DNA from: JAHBVL01 sp963712055
GTDB lineage: Bacteria; Chloroflexota; Chloroflexia; Thermomicrobiales; UBA6265
Direction of reading: 5' to 3'
Length of the DNA stretch: 64,000 bases
NCBI GenBank assembly: GCA_963712055.1
Contig: CAVQGN010000008.1
Location: 12,287 to 76,286 of the forward strand
The first letter of the stretch is position 1. The number at the start of each line of letters is the position of its first letter. This document shows positions 26,124 through 35,097 of this stretch, in pieces. The notes below the pieces were generated by a model that had not been told where the DNA came from, did no database searches, and saw only the letters and a list, made by a program, of their open reading frames with translations. The position numbers and the translations under genes are program-made.

Positions 26124-26660
26124 CTAATTGTTGTCCCGGGGATCGGCAGTCATGGTCGCATTCGACGCTTCCAGCTCGAACGCCTTCTTGAGAACGTCAT
26201 CGTCAACACCGTAGACGAGCATCTCGCCGTCGTATCCCTCGAGCGCTTCTTGCGTTGCGATAACGCTGTCTTCGGTTACGAGTGCAACAACGGCGGCTTG
26301 TCCAACCTGGAGGTTCTCTGCCAGATCCTTCATTTCGTCGTTTTTGATGCCGGTGTCCCGAATCTTGCCCATCAACCCACCGATGAATCCACCCAATGCC
26401 GATGTCAGGACGAGCCCGGGGCCAAGCCAGACCCCAAGGACACCACCGATAATCGCGCCGCGGGTTGCGCCTTCCCGCGTTGTGAGCTCGTCAGTCTCTT
26501 CGATCTCGATCTTTCCGTCGGCATTTTTCGTGATAACAGCCGCGTCTTTCAAGGTGATGGTGACAGCGCGGTGCATCGACTCGAGGGTATCGAGGATGGT
26601 ATCGGCGCGTGCCTTGTCAGAGTAAACCGCGGCCAGCATCTTGACGTTTTCGTCGCTCAT
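26124..26660 (-). CDS. DUF1269 domain-containing protein (second paralogue)
   Basis: A 178-residue paralogue of the protein at 11575-12078. Matching parts are AAVITKNADGKIEIEETDEL, the glycine-rich hydrophobic patch (GAIIGGVLGVWLGPGLVL...LGGFIGGLMG) and LQVGQAAVVALV. It has an extra acidic C-terminal tail. Function unknown; probably membrane-associated or an oligomeric shell-like protein. Monocistronic. Confidence 0.9.
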   Translation of the reverse strand: MSDENVKMLAAVYSDKARADTILDTLESMHRAVTITLKDAAVITKNADGKIEIEETDELTTREGATRGAIIGGVLGVWLGPGLVLTSALGGFIGGLMGKIRDTGIKNDEMKDLAENLQVGQAAVVALVTEDSVIATQEALEGYDGEMLVYGVDDDVLKKAFELEASNATMTADPRDNN

Positions 26661-26754
26661 CTCTCGCTCCTCTTTCTTTCAATTGTGAACATTGCGTAGG
26701 ACTATGACTTCCCAGCAAGTATGCCGCAATTGAACAGATCAAGGGTGATGCCGA

Positions 26755-26780
26755 AGGACCGGGGAATAATCCCCGGTCCT
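26755..26780 (-). terminator. Terminator downstream of sodC
   Basis: An 11-bp perfect stem AGGACCGGGGA / TCCCCGGTCCT with a 4-nt loop, 24 nt beyond the stop of the superoxide dismutase gene. Confidence 0.8.
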
Positions 26781-26803
26781 TCTGGCATTTCCGATGGACT
26801 TGC

Positions 26804-27364
26804 TCAAGAGGAGGGAGCAGCCAATACCGCACACGCAATCCGTCCGCCGCTGTTTCCGGATGGATCGGTCGCGAGGTCATCCGGGCCCTCATGGATCACC
26901 AGGGCAGTCCCATCGGCATCGGCAAGTCCCCAGGCACCGTCATCATAGGTGGCGACACCGAACGTGGCCATGACGATTGCATTGCCATTTTCATCGATGT
27001 TGACGTTGCCAAGGTCGCCGGCATGATTCGGGTGACTCATGTTGCCGGGATTGAAATGACCTCCCGCCGCGCCAAAATCCTTGTCGTCCGCAGTGGCGCA
27101 GACGCCAGTTTCATGGAGATGCATCCCGTGAGCGCCAGCTGGTAGCCCCGAAATGATGACCAGCATCCCAAGACCTTCTTCATCGCCGACACCGATAGTC
27201 CCGACCTCATTGCCGGCCGCATCGAGGATGGGCGCGACGATGTTCACGGTGCCAATTTGCCAACTGTTCTGGTCTTCCTCGTCCTGGGCCGTGACCGGAG
27301 CCATTGAGAGGAGCGAGATGGACATGAGTAGTGCGGAAAGTAAAAGGGTTCGCTTGAGGGTCAT
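26804..27364 (-). CDS. sodC: Secreted Cu/Zn superoxide dismutase
   Basis: A 186-residue protein from the ATG at 27364 (AAAGGA 6 nt upstream). Residues 1-26 form a signal peptide (KRTLLLSALLMSISLLSMAPVTA). The metal site is complete: HGMHLHETG (two Cu His), GGHFNP (bridging His), HPNHAGDLGN (Zn His and Asp) and VIHEGPDD (last Cu His). The disulfide cysteines are in GVCATADD and GRIACAVL. It dismutates superoxide outside the cytoplasmic membrane. Monocistronic, with its own terminator. Confidence 0.94.
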   Translation of the reverse strand: MTLKRTLLLSALLMSISLLSMAPVTAQDEEDQNSWQIGTVNIVAPILDAAGNEVGTIGVGDEEGLGMLVIISGLPAGAHGMHLHETGVCATADDKDFGAAGGHFNPGNMSHPNHAGDLGNVNIDENGNAIVMATFGVATYDDGAWGLADADGTALVIHEGPDDLATDPSGNSGGRIACAVLAAPSS

Positions 27365-27541
27365 TGTGTTTCCTTTCATGAAACCATTCATCCAATTCGA
27401 GTCCGATTGCCGAGCCCCTGTTGCTCATCGCCTCCTTTCGGTCGCGGACGTGCTTTCTCTCGACCGGTCGACACAGTCATCGACGGAATCTCTTTTGATT
27501 CGCTTTAGAAAATCGTTACCGGGGTTGATTCAGTGTGCGTT

Positions 27542-28621
27542 TCACATGATCTTGCCGATCGCGAGAACGGTCAGCATGAGTCCGAGCAGGCTGGGCACCG
27601 CCAGCGGGAGCCATGAGAGTCGTTCGGTGTTGAGCAGAGATGAAATCTGCGGTACACGGACTCGCAGCAGGCGCAGTGCTCCTGCCAGGAGCGGAATCAC
27701 CAAGAAGAGTTGGAGCGGTGGCAGAACGAGCAGCAGAAAGAATCCCGCGAACGCAGTGAGCAGAACGAGTGCCAGGAGCGGCGCTTTGAGAAGGGTCGCC
27801 GGCGACCGATCGAGCACGAACAAGTCAGGCGGGAGTGCCTGGTCAAGCCGATCGAACACCGGCCCCATCAGCAGTCCGAACAGGAATGGCAGGAGTGTGA
27901 AGAGGCAGATGTTGATTCCCGCGATTCCAAAGCGTTCGTAGTCGGCGACGTTTCCCCCCTCGAGAGCGACAAATCCGCATATGGCAAAAAAGACCAAACC
28001 GCTCGTTCCCCACCGTTTCCAGCCATCCGCTGGGAGGGCGCCGCGAATCGCCAGGTATGCGAGACCAAGTGCAATCCCAACGAGACCCCCGGTCATGATG
28101 AGGCTCAGCGTTCCAGAGAGCGATATCGAACCCACGGTTTCGAGATTCTCGGTTGTTGCTCCCTGGAGTTCAGGCCCAGAAAGAGCAGCCGCGACCCGCA
28201 TAGCGATTCGGCCACCACCACCAAGCGTCAGAGCCCCGACCACGAATCCAGCCAACACGGCAATTCCGATCGTGCGGACATGCTCCGCGAAGGCGAACGC
28301 GGTGGAGGAGGTTGACTTTGCAACCCGATTCTCCGCTCGAGAGCCAACAGCAACCGCGTGGTTCCCGTTCATGCTCAGCGAAGAAACGGTTCGAACAGGA
28401 GCGACCATCGTTGCAGCAGCGACACTGCTCCACATCCGTTGGATGGTTTCATCGTCTGGCGCCGGGACGTCGTCGGTCTCGTGAAGTCGCGTGATCGTGA
28501 CGATATCCTCCGAATCAACGGGTGAAGCACCGAGAGCGCCACTTTCCTGGAGTGCATCCCAGAGCCGACTTACCGTGAGGTCTCGCACTGCTTGGTCTAG
28601 CTGGTCGTCAGGCGATTTCAT
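27542..28621 (-). CDS. Membrane protein coupled to ECF sigma factor (candidate anti-sigma)
   Basis: A 359-residue protein whose start overlaps the end of the sigma gene by 14 nt (ATG at 28621, GGAGA 6 nt upstream). Residues 1-120 are soluble and acidic; six or seven transmembrane helices follow (for example TIGIAVLAGFVVGALTLGGG). No zinc-binding HxxxCxxC motif is seen, so it is not a classic ZAS anti-sigma factor. The overlap with an ECF sigma gene, and the soluble-then-membrane layout, make a membrane regulator of that sigma factor the best guess. Confidence 0.75.
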   Translation of the reverse strand: MKSPDDQLDQAVRDLTVSRLWDALQESGALGASPVDSEDIVTITRLHETDDVPAPDDETIQRMWSSVAAATMVAPVRTVSSLSMNGNHAVAVGSRAENRVAKSTSSTAFAFAEHVRTIGIAVLAGFVVGALTLGGGGRIAMRVAAALSGPELQGATTENLETVGSISLSGTLSLIMTGGLVGIALGLAYLAIRGALPADGWKRWGTSGLVFFAICGFVALEGGNVADYERFGIAGINICLFTLLPFLFGLLMGPVFDRLDQALPPDLFVLDRSPATLLKAPLLALVLLTAFAGFFLLLVLPPLQLFLVIPLLAGALRLLRVRVPQISSLLNTERLSWLPLAVPSLLGLMLTVLAIGKIM

Positions 28622-29243
28622 GAGAGGTCTCCGCTGTCGTTTTCGATCGTTGCTTTTCTGATTCAAGAACCTGGCGCAATCGACTGATCGCCCGGGATTG
28701 GGCGGTGTCGACAGAACCTCGCGAACGACCCATCGATGCGGCGATTTCGTTGCCGTTGAGTCCGGCGAGGCGCAATTCGACAATGCGTCGCTGATCAGGC
28801 GTGAGGTGACCCAGGAGCGACCGCACTGATTCCTTTGATTCAGTCGCTTCGACTTGCTCTTCAGGTGATCGTTCTGATGATGGAAGCTCCCAGACCTCGT
28901 CGATCGTGATGTCGGGTCGCTTTCGGCGGGCTTCATCGATCGTGGTGTGGTGAGCAATAGCGAAAAGCCAGGATCGAAACTGGGTTGGGTCACAGGAATC
29001 GAGATGGGTCAGCGCTTTGATGAACGTCTGGCTGGTCGCATCCGCAGCCGACTCTGGGTTCCCAAGCCGACGGTAGGCAAACCGGTAGACGGGTTTGACG
29101 AACAGGAGATAGAGCGATTCGAAAGCCCCCGGATCGACCAGCGCCGCAGCAACCTGCTGCGCGATCCAGTCACGATCGGTCATTCGATCGCATGTTTCCA
29201 GTTGTGTGAGTTCTGGTTCCTGAAGAACTGCTTCAGTACCCAT
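28608..29243 (-). CDS. ECF RNA polymerase sigma factor
   Basis: A 211-residue sigma-70-family factor from the ATG at 29243 (an upstream start at 29291 is possible). Region 2 reads YRFAYRRLGNPESAADATSQ plus TFIKALTHLDS (core binding and -10 recognition). Region 4 is LTPDQRRIVELRLAGLNGNE followed by a helix-turn-helix IAASMGRSRGSVDTAQSRAI. A linker with SSERSPEEQVEATES joins them. It should direct a regulon responding to an envelope signal through the overlapping membrane protein. Confidence 0.93.
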   Translation of the reverse strand: MGTEAVLQEPELTQLETCDRMTDRDWIAQQVAAALVDPGAFESLYLLFVKPVYRFAYRRLGNPESAADATSQTFIKALTHLDSCDPTQFRSWLFAIAHHTTIDEARRKRPDITIDEVWELPSSERSPEEQVEATESKESVRSLLGHLTPDQRRIVELRLAGLNGNEIAASMGRSRGSVDTAQSRAISRLRQVLESEKQRSKTTAETSHEIA

Positions 29244-29474
29244 GATCGGTAGGTCCTCGCGAAGCCATCCCTCGGGACGCTTTTCGCGCACATCGTCCGG
29301 TTGTGGACGCTCAGGCTCGTTTCGCTACTTTGGGAGACGGAACTTCGCCCCGAATCTTACACACCGGACGGTCGCGAGGCCGAACTACCTACTGATCTGC
29401 CCTGTAATCGACACTCAGTATGCGTCGGTTAGACTCACGTTGAGCCAGTTTTTCGCATTCGATCGGATCGCCAG

Positions 29475-30170
29475 ATGAACAGAACCGAAGAGTTTCTCGC
29501 GTCTTTCAATGAATTGGAGCAGTTCCTCCGGGACAGCACAGATTCGACCCGGAGTGTGCCGTTCGGCGGTCTTATCGGGGAAGCGAGCCATGAGAACGCG
29601 GCCGTCCGCCATTACGCGCGCGATTTGCGCGAATGGGCTGATCTGCGCAATGCGATCGTGCATGAACACCCGAAAGGCCAGGTGATCGCCGAGGTCACTC
29701 CCGAAGCGCTCGCAGATTTCCAAAAGCTGGTCGCCAAAGTTTCCGGTCCACAAAGGGTGTTTCCGCAGTTTCAACGGGTTGTGCGCGTGTTCGATGATGA
29801 GGATGGTCTCCAGGACGCGATCCAGGATCTCTGGGACCAGGGGTATTCACAGGTCATCGTCCGGCGGGACAAGCGAATGAGTCTCCTTAGTTATGGAGGC
29901 ATTACCCGCTGGATGGGATCAGAGATCAACGGTACCGTCATCGATCTGGCCGGAGCGACCGTCGGTGATGCGATGCCTTATGAGGAAGAAGGTGGCATCG
30001 CTTTTCTCGATCGAAATGCAAGCGTTTTCGATGCTCGTGAACTCTTTCAGACCTTTCCAGAGCGCCATCAGCAGCGTTTGCGGGTGATCGTGATCACGGA
30101 GCATGGCAAATCGACCGAGGGCCCGATCGGGTTGATCACCGCATCGGATTTGATCGAAGCCAATTTCTAG
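29475..30170 (+). CDS. CBS-domain-like regulatory protein
   Basis: A 231-residue protein. The N-terminal 70 residues are helical, with the motif DLREWADLRNAIVHEHP. Residues about 100-231 look like a degenerate pair of CBS domains: WDQGYSQVIVRRDKRMSLLS and the closing GPIGLITASDLIEANF (classic 'G.it..Di'). CBS pairs bind adenosyl ligands and act as sensors. No catalytic domain is attached. A weak ribosome-binding site precedes the ATG. The partner is unknown. Confidence 0.78.
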   Translation: MNRTEEFLASFNELEQFLRDSTDSTRSVPFGGLIGEASHENAAVRHYARDLREWADLRNAIVHEHPKGQVIAEVTPEALADFQKLVAKVSGPQRVFPQFQRVVRVFDDEDGLQDAIQDLWDQGYSQVIVRRDKRMSLLSYGGITRWMGSEINGTVIDLAGATVGDAMPYEEEGGIAFLDRNASVFDARELFQTFPERHQQRLRVIVITEHGKSTEGPIGLITASDLIEANF

Positions 30171-30257
30171 CCGGATTGGCGGGCCCAGTCCCGCCGCTAC
30201 GATCTTGGGGAAATGGCGGGCACGGGTCTTGCCATTCGGTGGTAGGGAGAGATGACC

Positions 30258-31769
30258 ATGAAACCAGCACGCGTGGTGATCAATGTCGAGGATGTCATTT
30301 CGGAGATCGATCCTCGCCTCTACGGGAGTTTTCTGGAGCATCTCGGACGGGCGATCTATGGCGGAATCTCTGAACCGGGGCATCCAACCGCTGATTCCCA
30401 GGGGTTCCGGCACGATGTGCTCAATCTCGTCCGGGAACTCAATGTGCCGATCGTGCGCTATCCCGGTGGCAATTTCGTGGCGAGCTACCACTGGGAAGAT
30501 GGGGTTGGGCCGGTGGAGGAACGCCCTTCCCGCCTCGATCTCGCGTGGCGCTCGACCGAGCCGAACACCTTCGGCACGAATGAGTTTGCAGATTGGAGTC
30601 GGGCCGCGGGAACCGAAATGATGCTCGCGGTCAATCTCGGCACGCGCGGGGTGACCGAAGCGATGGCGATGCTCGAATACTGCAATCATCCGTCCGGTAC
30701 GGCCTGGAGCGATCTCCGTGTCGAACATGGCTATCCGAAACCGCACGACGTCAACGTCTGGTGTCTCGGCAATGAGGTCGATGGACCGTGGCAGATCGCG
30801 CAGAAAACCGCGGTCGAATATGGCCGTGTCGCCTCGGAAACCGGCAAAGCGATGAAACGGTATGACCCGACCCTGGAACTCGTCCTCTGTGGCAGTTCCA
30901 GTCACCTCATGCCAACGTATCCAGACTGGGAAACGACTGTGCTCGACCACTCCTATGACTTCGTCGATCACATCTCCCTGCACAACTACTTCACCCTCGA
31001 TGGAGACGACTTCGGTAGTTTTCTGGCGCAATCGCTGATCATGGATGAGCAGATCGCGACCGTGGTTGCTGCTTGCGATCTGGTCAAGGGAAAGAAACAT
31101 TCGTCCCGGGAAATCCAGCTTTGTTTCGATGAATGGAATGTCTGGTACCACGCTCGCGAGAAGGACAAGGAGACGGTCCAGGAACAGGATTGGCCGATCG
31201 CACCGCCGTTGCTCGAGGACATCTACACGCTCGCCGATGCTCTTGTGGTGGGGACTCTGCTTAACAGTCTGATCCGTCGGTCGGATAGGGTCAAGATCGC
31301 CTGCCTGGCTCAGTTGGTCAACGTGATCGCGCCGATCATGACTGAAACAGGTGGCAGGGCGTGGAGGCAAACAATCTTCTATCCATTCCTGCATGCGTCC
31401 AGGTGGGGTCGTGGAGTGTCGCTCGATACGCGCGTGACCGGTCCGCGCTATGAAACCAAACAGTTTGGCGACGTCGCGATGCTCGATGTGTCTGCGACCC
31501 ACGATCAAAACAACGAGACCGTGACGCTTTTCGCCGTCAACCGGAGTCAAATCGAGGCTTTGCAGGTCGACATCGATCTGCGAGGAATCGAGGGAGCGAC
31601 GTCGATCGAGCACCACATTCTGACTGGCGACGATCTTGAAGCGGTCAACACGGCTGACAATCCTGACCAGATTTCCCCGAGCAGCAAGACGTGGCGCGTT
31701 GACGCGCAAGAAATGCTCACAGTCGTCATGCCGCCAGCATCCTGGAACGTGATTCGGATTAGAACGTAG
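30258..31769 (+). CDS. abfA: Alpha-L-arabinofuranosidase, GH51
   Basis: A 503-residue intracellular glycosidase releasing arabinose from arabino-oligosaccharides. The ATG at 30258 is 8 nt after AGGGAG; the ATG at 30252 is too close. The (beta/alpha)8 domain begins DPRLYGSFLEHLGRAIYGGI. The acid/base Glu is in WCLGNEVDGPW (Glu173) and the nucleophile Glu in CFDEWNVWYH (Glu292). VPIVRYPGGNFV is another GH51 mark. A C-terminal beta-sandwich follows from about residue 380. No signal peptide. No sugar transporter is nearby. A 630-codon antisense ORF over it is a shadow. Confidence 0.95.
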   Translation: MKPARVVINVEDVISEIDPRLYGSFLEHLGRAIYGGISEPGHPTADSQGFRHDVLNLVRELNVPIVRYPGGNFVASYHWEDGVGPVEERPSRLDLAWRSTEPNTFGTNEFADWSRAAGTEMMLAVNLGTRGVTEAMAMLEYCNHPSGTAWSDLRVEHGYPKPHDVNVWCLGNEVDGPWQIAQKTAVEYGRVASETGKAMKRYDPTLELVLCGSSSHLMPTYPDWETTVLDHSYDFVDHISLHNYFTLDGDDFGSFLAQSLIMDEQIATVVAACDLVKGKKHSSREIQLCFDEWNVWYHAREKDKETVQEQDWPIAPPLLEDIYTLADALVVGTLLNSLIRRSDRVKIACLAQLVNVIAPIMTETGGRAWRQTIFYPFLHASRWGRGVSLDTRVTGPRYETKQFGDVAMLDVSATHDQNNETVTLFAVNRSQIEALQVDIDLRGIEGATSIEHHILTGDDLEAVNTADNPDQISPSSKTWRVDAQEMLTVVMPPASWNVIRIRT

Positions 31770-31931
31770 TCCTTCATCCGCAACGTAAGCGCAGGTATTG
31801 ACATCTCCCATGATTAGAACATATGATCTATTTCAGATGCCCGACGGACCAGTTGCCAGTCCACCGCTTTTCTCCTGACCCTGGTTCGTCCGGCATCGCA
31901 ATCGGTTTTCGCCACGAGGGGGTCGTGCGCC

Positions 31932-32192
31932 ATGTCAGAAGAACGCCAGAATATTCCAGTTTTTTCGCCGCCATCCGATTTCGAGATGAAAGCGCTCGAG
32001 CTCTCAGCCGCCTATCTCAAACGGGCTGGCAACGAAGCGGGTACCCGGTTGATGGGGGCGTCTGGTCTCAATACCGCCAAGATCGATCTGATCTCAACCT
32101 TGCGCGATGAAATGCATGATTCTGCCGCCTTATGTGAATGTCTGATCGCCATGTTCGACAGCTGGGAGATCGATCGCCTATCTGGTCGCTAG
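31932..32192 (+). CDS. Small uncharacterised protein
   Basis: An 86-residue soluble, mostly helical protein with a GAGGGGG ribosome-binding site 9 nt before its ATG. Composition is normal (MKALELSAAYLKRAGNEAGT; two Cys near the end). No family is recognised. It lies between abfA and the epimerase gene on the same strand. Confidence 0.6.
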   Translation: MSEERQNIPVFSPPSDFEMKALELSAAYLKRAGNEAGTRLMGASGLNTAKIDLISTLRDEMHDSAALCECLIAMFDSWEIDRLSGR

Positions 32193-32279
32193 TCCCTCCC
32201 GTGGGCAGGGTTTGCATTTCCACTCTGATCCGGGTACTTTCTCTGCGGTAATGATTCGGTTCCGTGTCAGGATGGAATA

Positions 32280-33212
32280 GTGGCTGTTGCACTGGTAACG
32301 GGCGGCGCCGGTTTTGTCGGCTCTCATGTGGTCGAGCGCCTTTTGAAGGATGATCATGATGTTGTTGTAATCGACAACATGGTCACTGGTTCGGCGGGAA
32401 ACCTGGTCGAGTTTGGCGAGAATCCTCGTTTTACTCTGATTCAGCACGATTTGCTTACCGGTCTCCCGCCACTTCCCAAGGTCGATCGGATTTTTCACCT
32501 CGCCAGCCCAGCAAGCCCACCTGCCTATCAGCGCCTGGCGATCCCCACCTTGCGTATCAATGCCGAAACGACCCGTCTCTTACTCGACCTTGCCGATCAG
32601 GATGGCGCCAGAATCCTTTATTCGAGCACGTCCGAGATCTACGGTGACCCACTCGATCATCCGCAGCGCGAGGACTATCGGGGGCATGTCAGTTCCACCG
32701 GTCCCCGATCGATGTACGACGAAGCCAAGCGGTATGCCGAAGCCCTCCTGATGGCCTACCACCATGACCGGGGTGTCGAAACCCGGATCGTGCGGATCTT
32801 CAATACCTACGGGCCAAAGATGGATCAGCATGATGGCCGCGTCGTCAGCAACTTCGCCGTCCAGGCACTCCTCGGTGAACCCCTGACGATCTATGGCAAC
32901 GGCGAGCAAACCCGAAGTTTTCAGTATATCGACGATCTCATCGATGGCTTGATGCTGTTGATGGACTCGCATTTCAGCGAACCGGTCAACATCGGCAATC
33001 CGGATGAATTCACTATGCTCGAGCTTGCCGAAAAAGTGCGGGCCCTGACCGGTTCGCAATCAGAGATCGTCTACAAACCGCTTCCGGCAGACGACCCGGT
33101 CCGGCGGCGTCCAGACATCACCCGAGCCCGCACCCTGCTCGGATGGGAACCGCAAGTGCCCCTCGATCTCGGCCTCCAGAAAACGATCGACTATTTTCGT
33201 ACCGTTGTCTGA
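32280..33212 (+). CDS. NAD-dependent epimerase/dehydratase, UDP-glucuronate decarboxylase-like
   Basis: A 310-residue extended short-chain dehydrogenase starting at a GTG with AGGA upstream. NAD-binding GGAGFVGSH is at the N-terminus. The active site is complete: SSTSEIYGDP (Ser/Thr) and YDEAKRYAE (YxxxK). HLASPASPPAYQ, RIFNTYGPKMD and TRSFQYIDDLIDGL are typical of UDP-xylose synthase-type enzymes, which turn UDP-glucuronate into UDP-xylose. A dTDP-sugar dehydratase relative is the alternative. Supplies a sugar nucleotide for surface polymers. Confidence 0.88.
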   Translation: MAVALVTGGAGFVGSHVVERLLKDDHDVVVIDNMVTGSAGNLVEFGENPRFTLIQHDLLTGLPPLPKVDRIFHLASPASPPAYQRLAIPTLRINAETTRLLLDLADQDGARILYSSTSEIYGDPLDHPQREDYRGHVSSTGPRSMYDEAKRYAEALLMAYHHDRGVETRIVRIFNTYGPKMDQHDGRVVSNFAVQALLGEPLTIYGNGEQTRSFQYIDDLIDGLMLLMDSHFSEPVNIGNPDEFTMLELAEKVRALTGSQSEIVYKPLPADDPVRRRPDITRARTLLGWEPQVPLDLGLQKTIDYFRTVV

Positions 33213-33325
33213 TCTGGATTTTGGGGATTCAGCGACCTCCTGGCGTTCTTTCGTGCCATCGTCTCGTACAATCTGGCCAGAGATACGAAGCGTTCGAGCG
33301 GGATTGCGGGTAAGGAGCAAAACAG

Positions 33326-34060
33326 ATGGCGCAAACACTAGTCCGACAGAGAATTGTCGGCAGATTGACTCTGATCCTGGCGAGTTTTCTTGCTATTGTG
33401 GTTGCATTGCCTCTGCCTTCAAGCGCCCAGGACGCAACGCCAGTCGACCCCGCTCTCGGATCGCGCGACCAGATTGGCAGTCAAACCGTCGAACTCGATG
33501 GCAAAGACCGAATCTGGCAGGTCAATCTCGTTACCGCTTACCCGGAAGATCAGGACGCCGAGGAATTCAAGGTTCGCGAAGGCTTCCTTTTCGCGCATCA
33601 GATTTCGATCACTGTTTCGATCGACGGCGATGATTCGATTGAGCTCGCGGTTGGAGAAGCGCTTGCAGTTTCGAACAAAGACAAGGTAACGGCCTATTCG
33701 ACCGACGGCACACTCGGCTCCTACTACACGATCGAACTGATCGATCCACTGGATATCGATACCGATGTCAACCGTCAGGTGATTGGAGCTCCGTTTGCGA
33801 CCACGGGCGACAGCTATCAGATGGACCTGACGCTGTTCCAGGTGTCACCAGGGATCGCGACAACCCTCGATCCACTCGAGCTTCCGGGTCTCGTTCTGGT
33901 ACTCGATGGCAATCTGATTCATGCTCGCGAGGATCGTTCAACAACCAGTCTCGTCGCCGGCGATGCTGGTTCGGGAACTGGTAGCGGCAGTGCTGTCGCT
34001 GGTGAAAATGGCGCGACCTTCGTAGTAACGACGATCACCCTTCCTGACGAAGGGGAATAG
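33326..34060 (+). CDS. Secreted protein of unknown function (cupin-like)
   Basis: A 244-residue protein with AAGGAG upstream of its ATG and a clear signal peptide (RLTLILASFLAIVVALPLPSSA). The mature part begins QDATPVDP, a linker style seen in other secreted proteins of this lineage. Strand-rich sequence with an ELAVGEALAVSNKD motif hints at a cupin-like barrel. A Gly/Ser-rich stretch (GSGTGSGSAVAG) sits near the end. No family confidently recognised. It is followed after 7 nt by an acetyltransferase gene. Confidence 0.7.
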   Translation: MAQTLVRQRIVGRLTLILASFLAIVVALPLPSSAQDATPVDPALGSRDQIGSQTVELDGKDRIWQVNLVTAYPEDQDAEEFKVREGFLFAHQISITVSIDGDDSIELAVGEALAVSNKDKVTAYSTDGTLGSYYTIELIDPLDIDTDVNRQVIGAPFATTGDSYQMDLTLFQVSPGIATTLDPLELPGLVLVLDGNLIHAREDRSTTSLVAGDAGSGTGSGSAVAGENGATFVVTTITLPDEGE

Positions 34061-34067
34061 CCGGTCG

Positions 34068-34982
34068 ATGCAGTCCCGGGCATATTCCTCGGACGATTCC
34101 GATCTCAGCGACCTGCTCAGGTTCACGCAAGCTTGCTGTCAGCAGGTTGCGCCGGCGGCGTGGGATTTCCATGTCGGCGACTTGCTCTGGCACCGGTATG
34201 TGCGGGACGACGAAGAGTATCGCTTTGCCGAAAGGGTCCAAATCTGGGAAGGCGATCAGGGCGAGATCCTCGGGTATGCGATTTATCACATCGATGATCG
34301 ACTCCTCTGCCCTCTCATTCGACCCGACCAGAAAACAAACGTCGCCCTGATCGAATCGATGATCGAATGGGGCCATGCACGGAACAAGGCGTTTTCCGGT
34401 GCAAATAAAGACTCCGCTGAAATCAGTATCGAGGCGTTCAGCGGTTCGTTGCTGGAAGCGACGCTCGTCGATCTGGGATGGCAACCGACTGGGGAATCGT
34501 CGCTCCGGCTCTTCGAACGGTCGCTCGAGCAGATCCCGATTCCGCAATTGCCCGGAGGCTTTGTCGTTCGCCCGCTAACCGGTCCCGAGGAATATGCTGA
34601 TCGGGTTGCCATCCATCGCGAAGCATTTGATCCATCGAAATTCACTCTGTCGGCCTATACCCGGCTGCGCGGTGTCGAGGGGTATGATCCCGACCTCGAT
34701 CTGGTGGCGGTGGCACCGGATGGAACGCTTGCTGCGTACTGCATCACCTGGTTCGATCCAGTCACCAAGACCGGCTTTTTCGAACCCGTCGGCTCGCGGG
34801 CCACGTTTCGCCGGCAAGGTCTGACACAGGCGACGCTCTACACCGCCATGCACCGACTGGCGCAGATGGGCGCGACCCGGGTCCTGGTCTGCAGCCTAAG
34901 CGATAGCGAACCGGCCAAAGCACTCTATCGATCCGCTGGGTTTGCACCGAGAGGCGAATGGGGATCGCTTCGTCGTCTTTGA
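34068..34982 (+). CDS. Tandem-GNAT acetyltransferase
   Basis: A 304-residue protein with two GNAT folds. The N-terminal half (about 1-150) appears degenerate. The C-terminal half has FEPVGSRATFRRQGLTQATL (acetyl-CoA loop, with FRRQGL in place of R/QxxGxG) and a late VCSLSDSEPAKALYRSAGF. Such two-domain GNATs often bind acetyl-CoA in only one half. Substrate unknown. It lies just after a secreted-protein gene. Confidence 0.85.
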   Translation: MQSRAYSSDDSDLSDLLRFTQACCQQVAPAAWDFHVGDLLWHRYVRDDEEYRFAERVQIWEGDQGEILGYAIYHIDDRLLCPLIRPDQKTNVALIESMIEWGHARNKAFSGANKDSAEISIEAFSGSLLEATLVDLGWQPTGESSLRLFERSLEQIPIPQLPGGFVVRPLTGPEEYADRVAIHREAFDPSKFTLSAYTRLRGVEGYDPDLDLVAVAPDGTLAAYCITWFDPVTKTGFFEPVGSRATFRRQGLTQATLYTAMHRLAQMGATRVLVCSLSDSEPAKALYRSAGFAPRGEWGSLRRL

Positions 34983-35097
34983 CAACGCTCTTAGGCATCC
35001 CCGCTTTCACACCAGTATTGGTAGACTTTCCAAAGCAAGACAGGTGATCTTCGCTTGCGACTGGTTGATGTGCAAGTGATGAGAAATGGAGTGGCCA

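Noticed and set aside
29919..31811. A 630-codon minus-strand ORF over the arabinofuranosidase gene
   Set aside because: The plus strand gives a complete GH51 enzyme with both catalytic Glu; the antisense product has no family features and a His/Arg/Asp-rich shadow composition.
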